NCBI GenBank assembly: GCA_045837725.1
Contig: JBEWZL010000011.1
Span: 733,280-797,279 of the forward strand
DNA length: 64,000 nucleotides
DNA from: Vermamoeba vermiformis
Taxonomy: Eukaryota; Tubulinea; Echinamoebida
Direction: 5' to 3'
Shown in pieces: positions 1-12,683 of this stretch (positions are counted from its first letter, which is position 1; every line of letters starts with the position of its first letter). The position numbers and the translations under genes are program-made. The notes under the pieces are model-generated. The model ran no database searches, was not told the DNA's origin, and saw nothing but the letters and a program-made list of their open reading frames with translations.

Positions 1-403
1 TTAGGGCCGCTTCTAGTCATTTGTGCACGTAACTATTCGAACCGCTTTACTAATAATATAAATAAATTAATCTGCAGCAAAAAGTCAACAAAGATGTTGT
101 GCACGATCAGATTCGATTCAAAAAAGACCGCCAAAATTTGAATAGCGTGCAAATTCGGGCCTAACAAATTGTTTTGCCTGCTTTTCAACTCATAGCACCA
201 TGGCCGAGAACAATAACAAGGCTAAGGTGTCGGTAATTAAATTATCTGCCAGTTGACCAAGTAAGAACGAATAATCCAAGTCAAATCAGATCGGTTTGCC
301 AGTTTGAGCATTTTTATTGAGATATTTATTAAGGTAGCATATGGACATACCAATCCGATTTAGAGACGAATTAAGAACCAGCCACGCCAAATCCGGGCGA
401 AAG
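1..403. other. Gene-free left edge
   Basis: AT-rich sequence up to the TA that flanks the first transposon. I see no convincing coding exon, RNA gene or repeat. The short minus-strand open frame here is basic, low-information and lacks family features. Confidence 0.5.
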
Positions 404-405
404 TA

Positions 406-434
406 CTGATAAGTCGGAAGAAATTGACCAAAAA
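406..434 (+). repeat. Left terminal inverted repeat
   Basis: 29 bp, perfect inverted match to 1904-1932. The inner boundary is soft because both copies run into T/A homopolymers. Confidence 0.9.
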
Positions 435-492
435 AATTCTTAAATTTCGTTTTGCATAATTTCAGTTTTTCTCGCCTTTGTGGCATTCAATA

Positions 493-1856
493 ATGCCAAG
501 CAAACTGAAACGACGTGGCTCGCCAGGCCAGCCGTACAAAAATGAAGTTGTGCAGGCAGCGCTGCGACTCTTACGGGAGCGGGAGAGGGCCCCTAAGAAA
601 AGGGGTTTGACTTACCGCGCTATTGCAAATCGTGTGGGCGTTTGGTCTCACGCTACGATTCACAATTGGGCCAATCGTGATATGAGAGTTCGCGAACAGA
701 AGAAACGGATCCTTAACAGAGGCCACAAAAGATTGCTCAGTCGCCGAGAAGAACGTATTATTGCAGGATACACGATTTTGAGGTCTATTAATAGCCTCAG
801 CGCCACAACGAGAGATGTGCGACTTTTTCTACTAGAAGGCTTCGGAATTCGTGCCAAACCCACATGGTTGAAGGAATGGGCCTCTCGAAACCATTTATCA
901 TGGAAGCGCCCTCAAAGACGAACATTTGGCCGTCCTCTTCGTGACCAAGAAGAAAAATTAGTGAAATTTCTAGAAGAGATCAGATCTTTGAACAAAGCTC
1001 CACGTCAGATTGCCTGTGTGGATAAAGTATATTTTCAGAGTCAAGCAGTTGCAGGAAGGCAATTATCAATGGTGGGTGCGTAAGTTGAACCAAGAATTTC
1101 TGAATCGTAAATGAAGTTTTCGCTAATCGCACTTGAAATGGAAATTTCAGCGGCACTCCGAAGCTGAACGCAATTAAACGGTCTTTCACTGACTGTTTAT
1201 ATGTCATGCTTGTGGCTGATGGTTCCGTGGGGCCATTTTATTATTCAACGAAAGACAAAAACTTTGCCGAGCCTAAATTTAGTCATGATTTTGGTTTCGT
1301 AGATGTGCAGAGCAAAGGACGAGGATTTGGCGAAGAGTCGTTCCTTAAATATCTTCAACTGGTGCTTGATCAAAATTACCTTCAATCTGGCGACGTATTG
1401 CTGCTTGATAACGAGAAATCTTTCAGTACGAAAAAAGTCACGGATCTCTTAACCAAAAAAGGAATAATTGTCAAGCATTTCCCGGTCAGCCTTGGCTCTA
1501 TCGTTGATCCGTGCGACAATTCGTTTAATGCGGAACTCAAAGAATCGGTTTATGAAGAAATGGCCTTCACCACCAACTCTTCAACACAAAATAAGATGTC
1601 AATAGTGGAGAAATGCTTTTGGCGGATCTCGGAACAATCAATCGAAAATTACTTCAAACATTGCGGAATTATTGGACACAAGTATCGCGAACAGGTTCGT
1701 CGAATAATACGAGAAGGAATGATTCCCTCTTCGCAATACACCTCACTGCATCGAGACCAAATTAGTCAATTCCTAAAATGGGCACGAGCGAATAAATTTA
1801 ACGTCGCGCAGTTCGAAACGAAACACCTGCCAAGGGTAACGAAGGAAAATAAATAA
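493..1856 (+). CDS. Tc1/mariner-type transposase, two exons
   Basis: Exons 493-1079 and 1151-1856 join in frame across a 71-nt intron (GTAAGT to TTTCAG) to give 430 residues. The N-terminal part is basic and helical with a helix-turn-helix look (AIANRVGVWSHATIHNW), as expected for end binding. Candidate catalytic acids are the D of ACVDKVYF, the D of VLLLDNEKS and the D of VDPCDNSF, about 35 residues after the second, which fits a DD(3x)D catalytic domain. The start is taken at the ATG at 493; an upstream TTG would add five residues without reason. The gene lies wholly inside the terminal repeats. The superfamily is supported by the TA target site; the exact catalytic triad is inferred. Confidence 0.82.
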
Positions 1857-1903
1857 ATAACTGAAATTAATCTCTATTGCAAGTCAAATGATTAATAAAT
1901 AAA

Positions 1904-1932
1904 TTTTTGGTCAATTTCTTCCGACTTATCAG
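1904..1932 (-). repeat. Right terminal inverted repeat
   Basis: 29 bp, perfect inverted match to 406-434, followed by the TA target base pair step. Confidence 0.9.
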
Positions 1933-1934
1933 TA

Positions 1935-2310
1935 ATTTACCAAAATCATTTTGCTGAAGTTTTTTCATAAAATAGGTGCGGAGTAAGGTCAAACCATCAA
2001 ATAATAATATTTGACAATAGTTACTTCTTCCTTTATCGAGCAACCGGTTGCTTGGGCTTTCCTAAAACTCATCGCGTATCTGAAGAGTATTGAGCAGGTT
2101 GTTTAGTATCAATTGCTACGCCGAATAGGTGCAAGTCACTAGCGAATGGCGATTAGTGTTAGCGGAAGTATTAGTGTTGGTGCGTGGTATTAGTAACGGT
2201 TACTAAAAAAAATTTATTGTGCTCGCGTATTTTTATTGGACAACAGAACAGCTTGTATATTATTATCAACCTTATTTGTATATTAATGACTTCAATCTTG
2301 CCATTATAAA
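1935..2310. promoter_or_regulatory. Upstream region of the Raptor gene
   Basis: About 375 bp between the transposon and the Raptor ATG. No coding signal. It should hold the Raptor promoter and 5' leader; no specific motif can be defended from sequence alone. Confidence 0.35.
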
Positions 2311-5300
2311 ATGGAACTTAATGGCAAGGAGCGTAGGGAGCATGCTAACGCTGTAACATCCTTCAACAGAGATCGAGATGAAAAAGACGACATTGAGAAG
2401 GAAAAAAATAATAAATACAATACCAATCGAAGACATAAGACCTTGTTTAGCGAAGAGCGATTTGAAACAAATGCTGTATTATTGCCGAGTCAAAAACGAA
2501 AAGTTGTTCAATGGCGCATGAAAGATAGGGTAAATATTCGTATTTATAAGTGAAATATTATTTTTAAATTAAATTGATTGTATTGCACGTGTATTTATTC
2601 AATTAAGCTCGAATAGTATTACATACAAAATTATTTGATTATTTATTTGTAAATCCGCTGCGTACATGCTTGTTCAACGTACTAACTATGTATTCAAACA
2701 GATTAAAAATGCTGATCAGGTAACTATATTATTTACATCTCGCACTAAGAAGATTTTTCTTGAATCCACTTTTCAATTTGAAATTTGCTACTTTCTGTGC
2801 TATTTGCAAATTCTTAGTTAAATATATTTTTATTAAATCGTGTTAAAGATGAAGACGGTGAGCGTTGCTCTGGTTATGTGCTTGAATATTGGTGTAGATC
2901 CTCCAGATGTGATCAAGACGACGCCTTGTGCTCGCTTGGAATGTTGGGTTGGTATGTGCATTTTCACTACGCTAATACTCACTACCACTACTCACGCTAT
3001 TTCCCATTTTCAGACCCCACTAGCATGCCTGCACCAAAAGCACTCGACACGATCGGTAAAACTCTACAAATGCAATACGAACGGTGGCAGCCAAGAGTAA
3101 GTTACCAACATATCACAATATATCAGTTATAACCTTTGATGTGATGTATCGAGGCGCCAAAAGCCTAGAAAGCCCAATCTAAAAATTGTTCGCGTTCGAT
3201 CTGCGACTGATCTGTTGACCTTACAGGCCAAATACAAGTTGTGTCTCGATCCCACCGTTGAAGACGTGAAGCGACTATGTGTCGGGCTGCGACGTAATGC
3301 CAAAGAAGAGCGAGTTCTGTTCCATTACAACGGGCATGGAGTACCCAAACCAACCAACAACGGTGAACTTTGGGTGTTCAATAAGAACTTCACACAATAC
3401 ATTCCGTGCTCTATTTACGAGCTCCAGTCGTGGCTCGGCACGCCTTCAATCTACGTGTTCGATTCATCGGCAGCTGGCTTGATTGTCAAGTGGTTCAACA
3501 AGTTCATTGATCAACGACAAGGCGAGTACGAGGTACGTAGTATTTTAGTGTCAAGGCAGCTATCACTCACTAATTCCTTGTCAATAGCGTAACGCCAAAG
3601 TTCAAGTCAACCCTCAAGCTGTCAAACAACTGCGAGACTACATTTTGCTCGCGGCTTGTGGCACCAATGAAACGTTGCCCACGAACCCTGACTTGCCTGC
3701 AGATATTTTCACAGCTTGCTTGACCACGCCTATTAAGATTGCCTTGCGTTGGTTCTGCTCTCAAACTATTATCAACGGTGTCAAAGCCGAGCTAGTCGAC
3801 AAGATCCCCGGTCGATTGAACGATCGTCGTACTCCGTTGGGTGAATTGAACTGGATCTTCACCGCAATCACTGATACCATTGCTTGGAATACTTTGCCTA
3901 AACGTAAGTTAGACATTTTGGACACATGACTCGATCCACGTTCTGACATTCTAGAAGCGCTCTTCCAAAAGCTGTTCCGTCAAGATCTGTTAGTGGCCAG
4001 TTTGTTCCGTAACTTCTTGCTCGCTGAAAGAATCATGAGATCATGCAAGTGCACGCCGATTTCTTATCCCAAGCTGCCGCCGACATACAACCATCCCATG
4101 TGGTACGTGTTAGACTGTCTTATTTCGTAGCCGAACGCGACCTGACCTTTCATAATAGGCAAGCATGGGACTTGGCAGCTGATCAGTGCTTGTCTCAGCT
4201 CTCTAAATTGATTTCAGACCCGTCATACGAGTTCAAAGTACGTGACTTCACGCGTCCGTTATCAAAATTACGCTCGTTCTAACGATTGTTTAGCACTCAA
4301 CGTTCTTCACTGAACAACTGACGGCCTTTGAAGTGTGGCTCGAGTTCGGCACTGAAGAAAAGAAGCCGCCAGAGCAATTGCCTATCGTGCTTCAGGTCTT
4401 GTTGAGTCAACAGCACAGACTTCGCGCACTCGTTTTGTTAGGCAAATTTTTGGACCTCGGATATTGGGCCGTCAATCAGGTACGTCACGACAACTACGGT
4501 TAGGAAAGAGGCAACCCTCCATTCCCATAACTTGTTCGGATGTGATCTATTCGCGGACTATCGATCTGCGACGTAGAATTTCTTCCGAAATATTATGCGT
4601 CTTACTAGGAGTGATACATAGTTTTTCCCTGACGTATTGCTTATTCCAACGGCGCTAGATCTCCTCTTATTGGATCTTTTTTTGCCGACTCCTGGTTCTA
4701 ATTATTTTTGCTAGGCTCTATCTGTGGGTATTTTCCCTTACGTATTGAAGCTGCTACAAAGCCCTGCAGTTGAGTTGCGCGAGATTTTGGTCTTCATTTG
4801 GGCTAAGATTTTGGCTCTTGACAAGGTAACGTGATTGTCGACGCTAGATCAAGATCTGGTTTTTATTGACGTTATTTTATCCAGTCTTGCCAATTGGATC
4901 TGATCAAGGACGGTGGCCAACACTACTTCATCAATGTTCTGGGCAATACTAAAGTGCCTCCTGCTCAGCGCACTCAAGCCGCGTTCATTCTGAGCGTCAT
5001 TTCCAACAACTGCCGTCCAGGCCAACAAGCTTGTTTGAATGCTCGTATGTTGCAGATCTGCTTGGGTCAGCTTAACGAACAAGACTCGATGTTGCGTCGT
5101 TGGGTCGTTTTCGCCTTGGCCAAGTTCTGGGAGAACTACGAAGAAGCCAAGTGGGCAGCCATCAAAGAGGGTGCGCACGAGAAGTTGTGCAGTTTGCTGC
5201 AAGATCCCGTGCCCGAAGTGCGCGCTGCCGCTGTGTACGCCTTGGGAACATTCATTGGTGGCGGACACTCACCGGAACCTTCATCCGTATGTTACTTAAG

Positions 5301-7658
5301 TTCGATATCAATACCTTACTAATGACAAGGCGCAGGCTCAAATGGGTCAACCAAGTCAATCAGGACAGCCCCAAGGAGCGCCTTCTCCTCAACTTCCACA
5401 AAACAACCCTGCAGGCCCAGGAAATCCTCCTCAAACTATCTCCAGCCACCGTACCTCTGGCGGTGCTGCGTCTCAACCGACATTTGGCAGCGCGTCACGT
5501 GCTCGTAGTGAGCAACGCACGAGCATCGAATTGAACTTAGCTGTGACTTTGCCCGTCGTCACCACAGACAGCAGTCCTATGGTCCGCAAAGAGTTAATCA
5601 TCGCCTTTGCTCATTTGATCCAAGCTTACGAAGACGAATTCAAGACGTTAATCAAGACCATTCAACGCAAGGAACAAGCTAAAGTTGCCTTGGACAAGAA
5701 GAAAGAGGCTGACAAGAAGAAGGCTAAGCCTGGTCCAGCCAAGGGAGCTCCCAACCAACCTCCTTCGCCCGAAGCCGAAGAGCTGCCCAACGCTAATGCC
5801 GAACAATCGTCAATCTACGAGTTCGTTTGGGATCACTTGTGGAACTTGACCACCGACCCTTATCCCGAGCTCGCACGCGTTGCTATTGCTCTCGTTAACA
5901 AAGTCAAGAGCCAAGCTGGTGACACCTCGTTGTTGCCCATGCCACCTGTCGAAGCACCTCGTCGTATGAGCGAGGACCTTCAAGCTTCTCCAGCTGGCAA
6001 GTCACCACGACCGGGTGCCAAGAAGATCCAGCACAAGAAGGTGCCGAGCTTCTCCAACTTGTTGATGTTGAAGAAACAGCCGAGCATGAACGATTTGCGC
6101 AACAGTGGTGGTATCCCTGCCACACCTAGCACTCCTAAGGCCGCGTCACTTCATCACCACGACGAGTAAGTAACAATATTTGGTAGTGTTGTAGAGCGAA
6201 TTCTAACGTGAACTAGTGACTCTCGTGACGATGACAGCGACAGTGCCGCTGAAGACTTGCGTTCTACTTTGTACGAGTGGAGCTGCAACTACTTCTCGTT
6301 GCCATTGATGACGCCGAAAGAAGAAGACGAGACTTCACCGCAATACAGCGAGAAGCGTTGGCGTCAACAACGCATTGAGCACTTGAAGAAAGAAGCTCTC
6401 AGCCTCAACGACAAGGCATTCCAGATTCTCGGCTGCCGCAAGCTTGAGAACGAAATTGCCATTTTGGAGAACGACAATGAAATGGTATCGCTGTTGGCCT
6501 TCCATCCCTTCGAGAACATCATTGTTGTGGGTGATGAGAAGGACGGCATTAGCGTGTGGAACTGGGAAGAGGGAGGCAAGATCAATCTCTTCTCGAACTG
6601 CAATCCGCCAGGCACGCGCTTGACTGCTCTTTCTTTGTTGAACGAGCACGATTACCCGTTGATTGCTACCGGCTCTGGTAAGTTAAATGGCATAACGGGT
6701 ACTTGTCCCTATTACTAACGGTTACATGCACGTGTAGACGATGGTGTTGTGCGTATTTGGAGTGGTATTTACGAGCCCGAGAGCGTGAAGCTTGTCACCG
6801 CGTGGCGCGTTTTGCTCGGCCTTGCCCCGTTGACCAAGGGTACTGGCGCCGGTCTCATCGTGGATTGGCAACAACAGAACGAGCTCATGGTATGATAGGA
6901 CACGCCATGTTTGACTTCAACGCACCTAACTCTTTGTCAGATCGCATCTGGAAATGTCGGATCTATCAGAATTTGGGACGTCAACAAGGAGCTTAAAATT
7001 CAAGACATTTCAACTGCATGCGAGGCCTTCGTAACAGCGCTCGCCAGCGATAAGTCGGGAGGATCTGTCATCGCGGCTGGTTGTGCTGACGGATCGGTTC
7101 GTTTGTTCGACAGAAGAACAAGCTCCAAGTTTGGGTAAGTGCGATATCAGTCACGAGGGACTTTGCTAACGTTGCTTATTGCAGTCCTGTGGCTACGTTC
7201 TCTGAACACAAAGGCTGGATCGTGAGCGTGTCAATGCCTAAGAGCATCAATCAAATCATCTCTGGCTCGACGAGCGGTGAGATCAAGTTCTGGGACCCAG
7301 CCAAGTCCTCGTCAGTGCGCACCATCACTGCCCACAGCGGCACTGTGATGACAAGCTGCACTGTTCACGATCAAGCACCACTGATCGCTACGTAAGTCGA
7401 GCAATGAATGAGGCCGATTCAATGTATTAATGTCATTTAAAACGTAGCGGCTCACAAGACCAACGTATCAAGGTCATGAACTTCAACAGCGAGGAGTTGA
7501 GTCTTATTCGATACCACGACGGTTTCTTGGGTCAGCGCATCGGTCCAGTCTCCAGCCTGTCATTCCATCCCTTCCAAATTCTCTTGGCTGCTGGTGCTAC
7601 TGACAGCATTGTTTCGATTTACGCTGGAGAAACATTCAAGACTACTCCCTCGCCGTAA
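2311..7658 (+). CDS. RPTOR: Raptor, TORC1 scaffold subunit
   Basis: Sixteen exons with canonical junctions join without a break: 2311-2529, 2849-2951, 3014-3096, 3227-3532, 3588-3903, 3955-4102, 4159-4237, 4294-4479, 4715-4825, 4885-5286, 5336-6165, 6217-6677, 6738-6889, 6941-7134, 7185-7391, 7448-7658. The product is 1,335 residues, close to animal Raptor. Order: short acidic/basic N end with WRMKDR, RNC caspase-like domain ([36 protein letters not shown]), armadillo-type helices ([36 protein letters not shown]), a charged K/P-rich linker, then C-terminal WD repeats (ISVWNW, VRIW, IRIWDV, IKFWD). Raptor recruits substrates to TOR kinase in TORC1, which controls growth in response to nutrients. 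The position of the caspase cysteine reads VFDSSAAG, so serine replaces it. Most introns are near 50 nt; introns 1 and 8 are longer. Confidence 0.97.
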
Positions 7659-7868
7659 AAAACTAATGTGTAGATAGCGTCATTCTCGTTGTACAAATCT
7701 TTCTAAATAACAATTTTATCAACCAAAATCTTATGGTCAATTCAGCCATCCACCTGCGCGAAATCCTCTTGTCAAAGCTTTATTCAAACTTAATTGAACA
7801 GAATAAAATAGACAAAAATATCGCACATTTCATTTGGTGGGCAAATACACACTGCCACGTTGACCCAA

Positions 7869-9574
7869 TCAAAAGTTAGCGTTGAACAAGAAAGAGCCCA
7901 TTTCCAAGATAGCCTTGCGATAAATGCCGCCTCCAGTCACGATTCGCGGATCAATTTCCTTCTGCTTTAAGTCCATTGTTACCATCAACCAATCCAGTAA
8001 CATTCCGGCACCGAGATTTTTGGGTGGGGTGTTGGTTCGTTTCATTTGATGAAAAGCGAACAGACTTGCGAGCGTCTTATCAAATCGAGCGTGATAATCG
8101 CGGCCCGGAAAGTTGATGAACTTGAAAATGTTGAGCCAAATTTCCTGCGGGAAGATGTCCAAGGCTTGATCACTTGATGCAATAGTCAGCATTGCTTTCT
8201 GAGTTATTGCGTGGTTTTGTTCTTGCTCTTTCTTGTTCTCTTGAAGCAATTTAATGAGTTCAGGACATTCGACGTCGTCTACTGGACTGAGATCGGTGAG
8301 CGCTTTGTTGCTTGCGAGGAGGTCGATCATGTCGTCCTTGACTAGGTCTGTCTCCAATTCATCTGTCCAGAATTGCAGTGAGTGCACCGAGTCGTTGTTT
8401 TTCAGTGCCTCTCCGAGAAGTCGTCCTGCTTCTTCGAGGTGATACATGTAGGCATCATCACCCTCGTTCTCGTCGTAGCGTTTGGTCAGGTTGACTTCGG
8501 TCAGGCTTCTATTGACCTTGAGAATGTCTGCAACGGCTTGAACTTCCTCGACAGCGACCGTTGATATCGCCAAGCTGCGCATTCTCGTGTTCGTTTTCAT
8601 GACTTCAGTGAACGCTTGCAAGCCTTTCTCATCAAACCCGGCGACGGAAAGCATGAGATCCGTCAACGTCGGGTTGACCTTCAACAAATTGGCAACGGGC
8701 AGATAAGGGTTGGTGATGTGCTTGCTAGTGATGTGGAGCGTGTTCACCGAGGTGTTCTTGGCAAGGGCGGCCATCAACTTGCTGCAGTGCTCGTCGTTCA
8801 TGCCACAATCCTGCAGTTCGAGCTTCACCAGAGATTTGTTGAGTGTGAGCGCCTCGCTCAGCTCTTGAAAGGCTTTATTCGACAGACCAGCGCCGTATGT
8901 CTTGCAATCGGCGAAGATCAAGTCTTTCAATGAAGTATTGGTCTTCAACGCCTTGGCAATCTCCTCGCCTATGATGCCGTCGGCGAGTTTGAGGTGCAGC
9001 ATAGTGATGTGATTCAGAGAATTGCAAAACAGTTGCAGCGAGTCGTCAGAGCCGAAGGTGAATTCGCCGCCGAGCTTTAGAACGAAGAATTTCTTGCCAG
9101 CTTGCAACGCGTTGCAGAGGTACTTCATACCAGATTCGTGGATGCTGGACAGAGTCAAAACCATCAGAGTTCTGTTGTCCTTCATAGCTCTGGCAAAGAG
9201 ACGAGCAAAGCTACTAGAGAGTTCTCCCTCGAGCTGAAGAGAGACCATGGCCTTGTTTGTTTTCAGGATGCCGCAGAAGTAGCGCCAGTCAGCCTTCGAG
9301 AGTTCGGCGCAATTAACAATGACTGCAGATTCTTTCCATTCGGCTTCTCTGTTCTTGATCTTAGCGACGACCTAAATATTGAAGCAGTTAGAAGCGAGAT
9401 CGAGTTGCTGGATTCGTTCTATTTTTGACATTTCGAGGTAAAATTGCAAAATTAAGTTATTGATAATACGTTGAAAATTTAATGCTCAATATACGAAACA
9501 TAGTCAAATTTGTCCTGCAACATCGAATTTCCTCAGATTTAGAATTTGTAGCGCCTTACGTTTCGTGGGTTCAT
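7869..9574 (-). CDS. Leucine-rich-repeat (RNI-like) protein with C-terminal F-box-like segment
   Basis: Main exon 7869-9371 codes about 500 residues. A proposed five-codon first exon (9560-9574, MNPRN) joins through a GTAAG donor and a TCTAAC...TTTAG acceptor; this start is inferred because no in-frame ATG lies at the exon's 5' end. The body repeats the ribonuclease-inhibitor LRR pattern (NKSLVKLELQDCGMNDEH, NTSVNTLHI, NPTLTDLMLS, NRSLTEVNL), as in NLRC3-like and Ran-GAP-like proteins that act as protein-binding arcs. Near the C end, LDIFPQEIWLNIFKFI resembles an F-box, which would link to SCF ubiquitin ligase; F-boxes usually precede the LRRs. Convergent with Raptor, with about 210 bp between stops. 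Confidence 0.75.
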
Positions 9575-10227
9575 GAGTGCTTAGGGTAGGTAGATTCCAA
9601 GTAGATTACGTAGATTGACGTTTTGAGGATCAAAAACAACAGGAGGTTTGTTGTTGTTAGTAGTTTAAGTTTGAACGGAAGAATGAAATTCAGGCGCCTA
9701 ATTTTCTAAACTAGGTTAGTAAGGCCGTTAGTAAGTCTGCAGACTGCTCTGATTGTAATAGATAGACAGGTTAGTATACAATATTTTTGGCTAGCCATCA
9801 GCCTTACATTTCAAGGAAACTAAAACCGCGATCAGCTGAACGAAGTCTTAAATAAACGTCGAAAATAATCAACAAGCAAATAAAAGGTAATTTTAATGGT
9901 AACCAGTTTAAACTAAACCCTTAAAAATTAATTTTGAAATGTTGATCGAGATTTGCCTTGACAGGTGGAACGCAAGTAAAGCGATTGTGCAATAAAGGCA
10001 CGAAACGATTATAAAAAATATTCTCTTAATTTTAATACCTTATTTGTTGAAGTTCCTGCTCTAGCCGGCTTCGATCAGTACCTTCATTTGGTCCGGCTCT
10101 GGTGGAACAAGTAAGCTCGTAATTAAATTGCTATTGCTTGCATGGCTTTGCTAATTTCTGTAACGTAATTGTTGTTTACAAACAACGCGCAAATTGTCTT
10201 CTTGGGTTGAAAAGTACGCCGTTTATT
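9575..10227. other. Intergenic region between LRR gene and first P450
   Basis: AT-rich with no coding signal. It should include the LRR promoter and the 3' end of the P450 transcript. The short GC-poor repeats GTAGATTCCAAGTAGATTACGTAGATT near 9590 are the only patterned sequence noticed. Confidence 0.4.
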
Positions 10228-12441
10228 CTAATTTTTCTTGATGGAGACGTAGTACGGATCCTTGGCGAACAAATATCCTCCACGGGCCCAATCAATCGCT
10301 GGGAATCCTTCTTGCAAGGGAGTAAACTTGTAGTCGCTAAGGTAACGTTGTTAGAAAGGTCCAATTACACCCACAAGTAACAACTTACATTAGTAATTTA
10401 GGAATAGCGTTGATCATGATGGTGTACGCGATCTTTTCTCCCATGCACGGGTGCAAGCCAGTGCCGAACACGAAGTGGTAAGGCATGTATTTCTCTTGTG
10501 TTTGATAGCGCTCAGGTCGCCACTGTAACACGGGTTATTAGCTTCGTATCAAAAAGGTTTGTTGTTGCTACGCGTACCTCTTCGGGATTATCGACGAGAT
10601 CCGGGTTGTTTCCAATAGTCCACGCGGACAGCACAACAGTCTTGTCCTTGGGAATAAGATAGTCACCAATCTGAGTGTCAGCTACAGTTTTTCTAATGGC
10701 ACGATTAATATGAGAAAGGAATTACAAGCCTAAAAAATACCTCAAAGTCATGAAAGCGCCGTATCTTCTATTGGTCTCCAGAATGACAGCCTTCAAGTAC
10801 GGGAAGTTATTGATATCAAATGTTGACACGCCCTTAGCGATGTTCTCTTGGTACTCTTTAATCACTTTCTCGCGAGCTTCTTTGTGGTTGGCGAGGCGCA
10901 ACAAAGCCCAGGCAAATGTTCCGGCGGTGTTGGCGTGGAACGCGAAGATCATGCCCATCAAATGGCCGGAGATGACCTTTGTTATTCAAGGTGAGCAATA
11001 TTAGTGTTAAATCGCACCGCTTACGTCTTGGTTAACGTCCTTAGTGTGACCGTTCATAATCATGTTGGTAACGTATTCAGGAGTAGTCTATTGAAGAATA
11101 AGAGCATATTCGTTGTTAAATATGAAGTTCTCTTACAGTATTTTGCGCGTGATTGTCAGCGTCGTTTGTCAAAAAGTCCATAACAATTTTGGAAACGCGT
11201 TTTCTGGCTTCTTGGACCTTCTTTGGCTTACCGAAAGGTAGGTACGGGATAATCATAGTTAAAGCGGCAAAACCTGAATTTATAAATTATTATCCGAAGT
11301 ACATCCGCTGAAAATTGAAAAATTTTACCGTCGATTTCAAGAGTTCTGAAGTCTTCGACAAGATTATCGCGATGTTTGTTGTAAATAATCTCTCCGAGAA
11401 TAATACGAATGGCAGTGCGCAACATGAACTTGCTGGCCTCGTGGAATAATTCGAGCTGTCATGTGTCAAAATTAATTAGGCTACATTTGGACTTTGTATT
11501 TGTGGTACACGTACTTTTTCTGTGCTTGCGGTCCATTCATTGACGATTTTATCCGTTTCCTCTTTGATAACAGTAAAGAATATTTCTAATTGTTTGGGAG
11601 TGTTGATGCCTTGCTTAACGATGCTCGGAATTTTTTTGTTGAAGTTGGGATCTGAGTACAATTTGTCGTCCAAAATGTGGCTTACGAAATCGAGAATGCC
11701 ACTATAATAATAATTAGTATACATGTTAAGTATTTACAGCGATCTTACGCTTCAAAGCTGACTTCTTTGGGGTTCCAAGAGTAAAGTTTGCGCAACAACT
11801 CGGGATCCAATACATAGGTGAATTGCTTCAAGCCCAAATCGAATTCGACGACGTCTCCGTACTTAACAATATTTTGATTAATATGAAATCACGGGATTTT
11901 GCGATTTAGATTTGTACCTTCTTTTTAGCCCACAACAGCAACTCTCCGGGACGTTCACCGTACTCGACCGCAAGTGGTTTCCAAGACGGTGACTTGACTT
12001 GATGAGGCAACTTAAGACCAGCAGGAACGGCGACCTGTTTAATTTGTGTTAAAAATCCTGCAATTTACAAAAGATTTCATGACGATCCGTCAGCGGAATA
12101 ACTATAGAGCTTGGCGGTTTCATAGCATAGCGAGAATGTTGCAGTTAATTATTACAATATGAAGAGCTCTTTTACTTGATGTGCACAAGAAAAAGATCCG
12201 ATCTAGCTGATCGCAAGCCGAAAATTTGTTGAAAAAACGTTGGTTGTCCAGTAAATCATTTAAAATAATTCTATGATTTTTAGCCAACGATTCAGTTGCC
12301 TGACATGCGCGAGTCACGCGATCTTGATCAACAGTAAAAAACAACAGTTGAAGTCAAACTTACTTGTCTCTTGCCACTGAGTAACTTGATAGCCAACAGA
12401 ACTGCAATACCTCCAGCGATGACGATAATTACGGAGACCAT
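10228..12441 (-). CDS. Cytochrome P450, first of a tandem pair
   Basis: Eleven short exons (12364-12441, 11918-12034, 11749-11861, 11515-11701, 11329-11455, 11137-11273, 11025-11087, 10741-10976, 10578-10692, 10389-10522, 10228-10336) join in frame to 471 residues. An N-terminal membrane anchor (VSVIIVIAGGIAVLLAIKLL) suggests the ER. P450 marks are the I-helix oxygen-activation site HANTAGT, the K-helix ExxR in ETNRRYG, and the heme loop FVFGTGLHPCMG with the ligand cysteine. The reaction is monooxygenation with an NADPH-P450 reductase; the substrate cannot be read from sequence. Exon lengths match the neighbouring copy, so the two arose by tandem duplication. Confidence 0.93.
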
Positions 12442-12683
12442 TGAAAAATTAATACGAACGATTGTTCTATCGTGGTGCTCTCTACAAGAATAATGAAAAT
12501 CTAACGGCCGCCAAACATTTTAATTTTATTTCGGGTGTTCGCGCTCCGGATTTTTCGGGTTATTGAAGGAGTAACAGTAATTCCGATCTGACCCGAAGTG
12601 GAAGTATGCGTGTACATTAATTGCACGCAGGTAATATCTCTGTATACATCGCGTTTAGTATTCCTATAAAACAACTAAAGCAT

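Larger units (their letters stand above)
406..1932 (+). mobile_element. Tc1/mariner-like DNA transposon, whole in appearance
   Basis: A 1,527-bp element bounded by inverted repeats that match perfectly over 29 bp, starting CTGATAAGTCGG and ending CCGACTTATCAG. A TA dinucleotide lies at each outer edge (404-405 and 1933-1934), the target duplication of the IS630/Tc1/mariner superfamily. It contains one transposase gene with a single 71-nt intron and no stop in either exon. Perfect ends and an open gene suggest a recent insertion. It sits about 380 bp upstream of the Raptor start. Assignment to a named subfamily would need a database search. Confidence 0.88.

Noticed and set aside
660-863. Minus-strand open frames inside the transposase
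   Set aside because: Shadow of the plus-strand gene, which has an intron joined in phase and family motifs.
4464-4658. Open frame in the longest Raptor intron
   Set aside because: Lies between two exons that join in phase, has no features, and starts inside the exon end.
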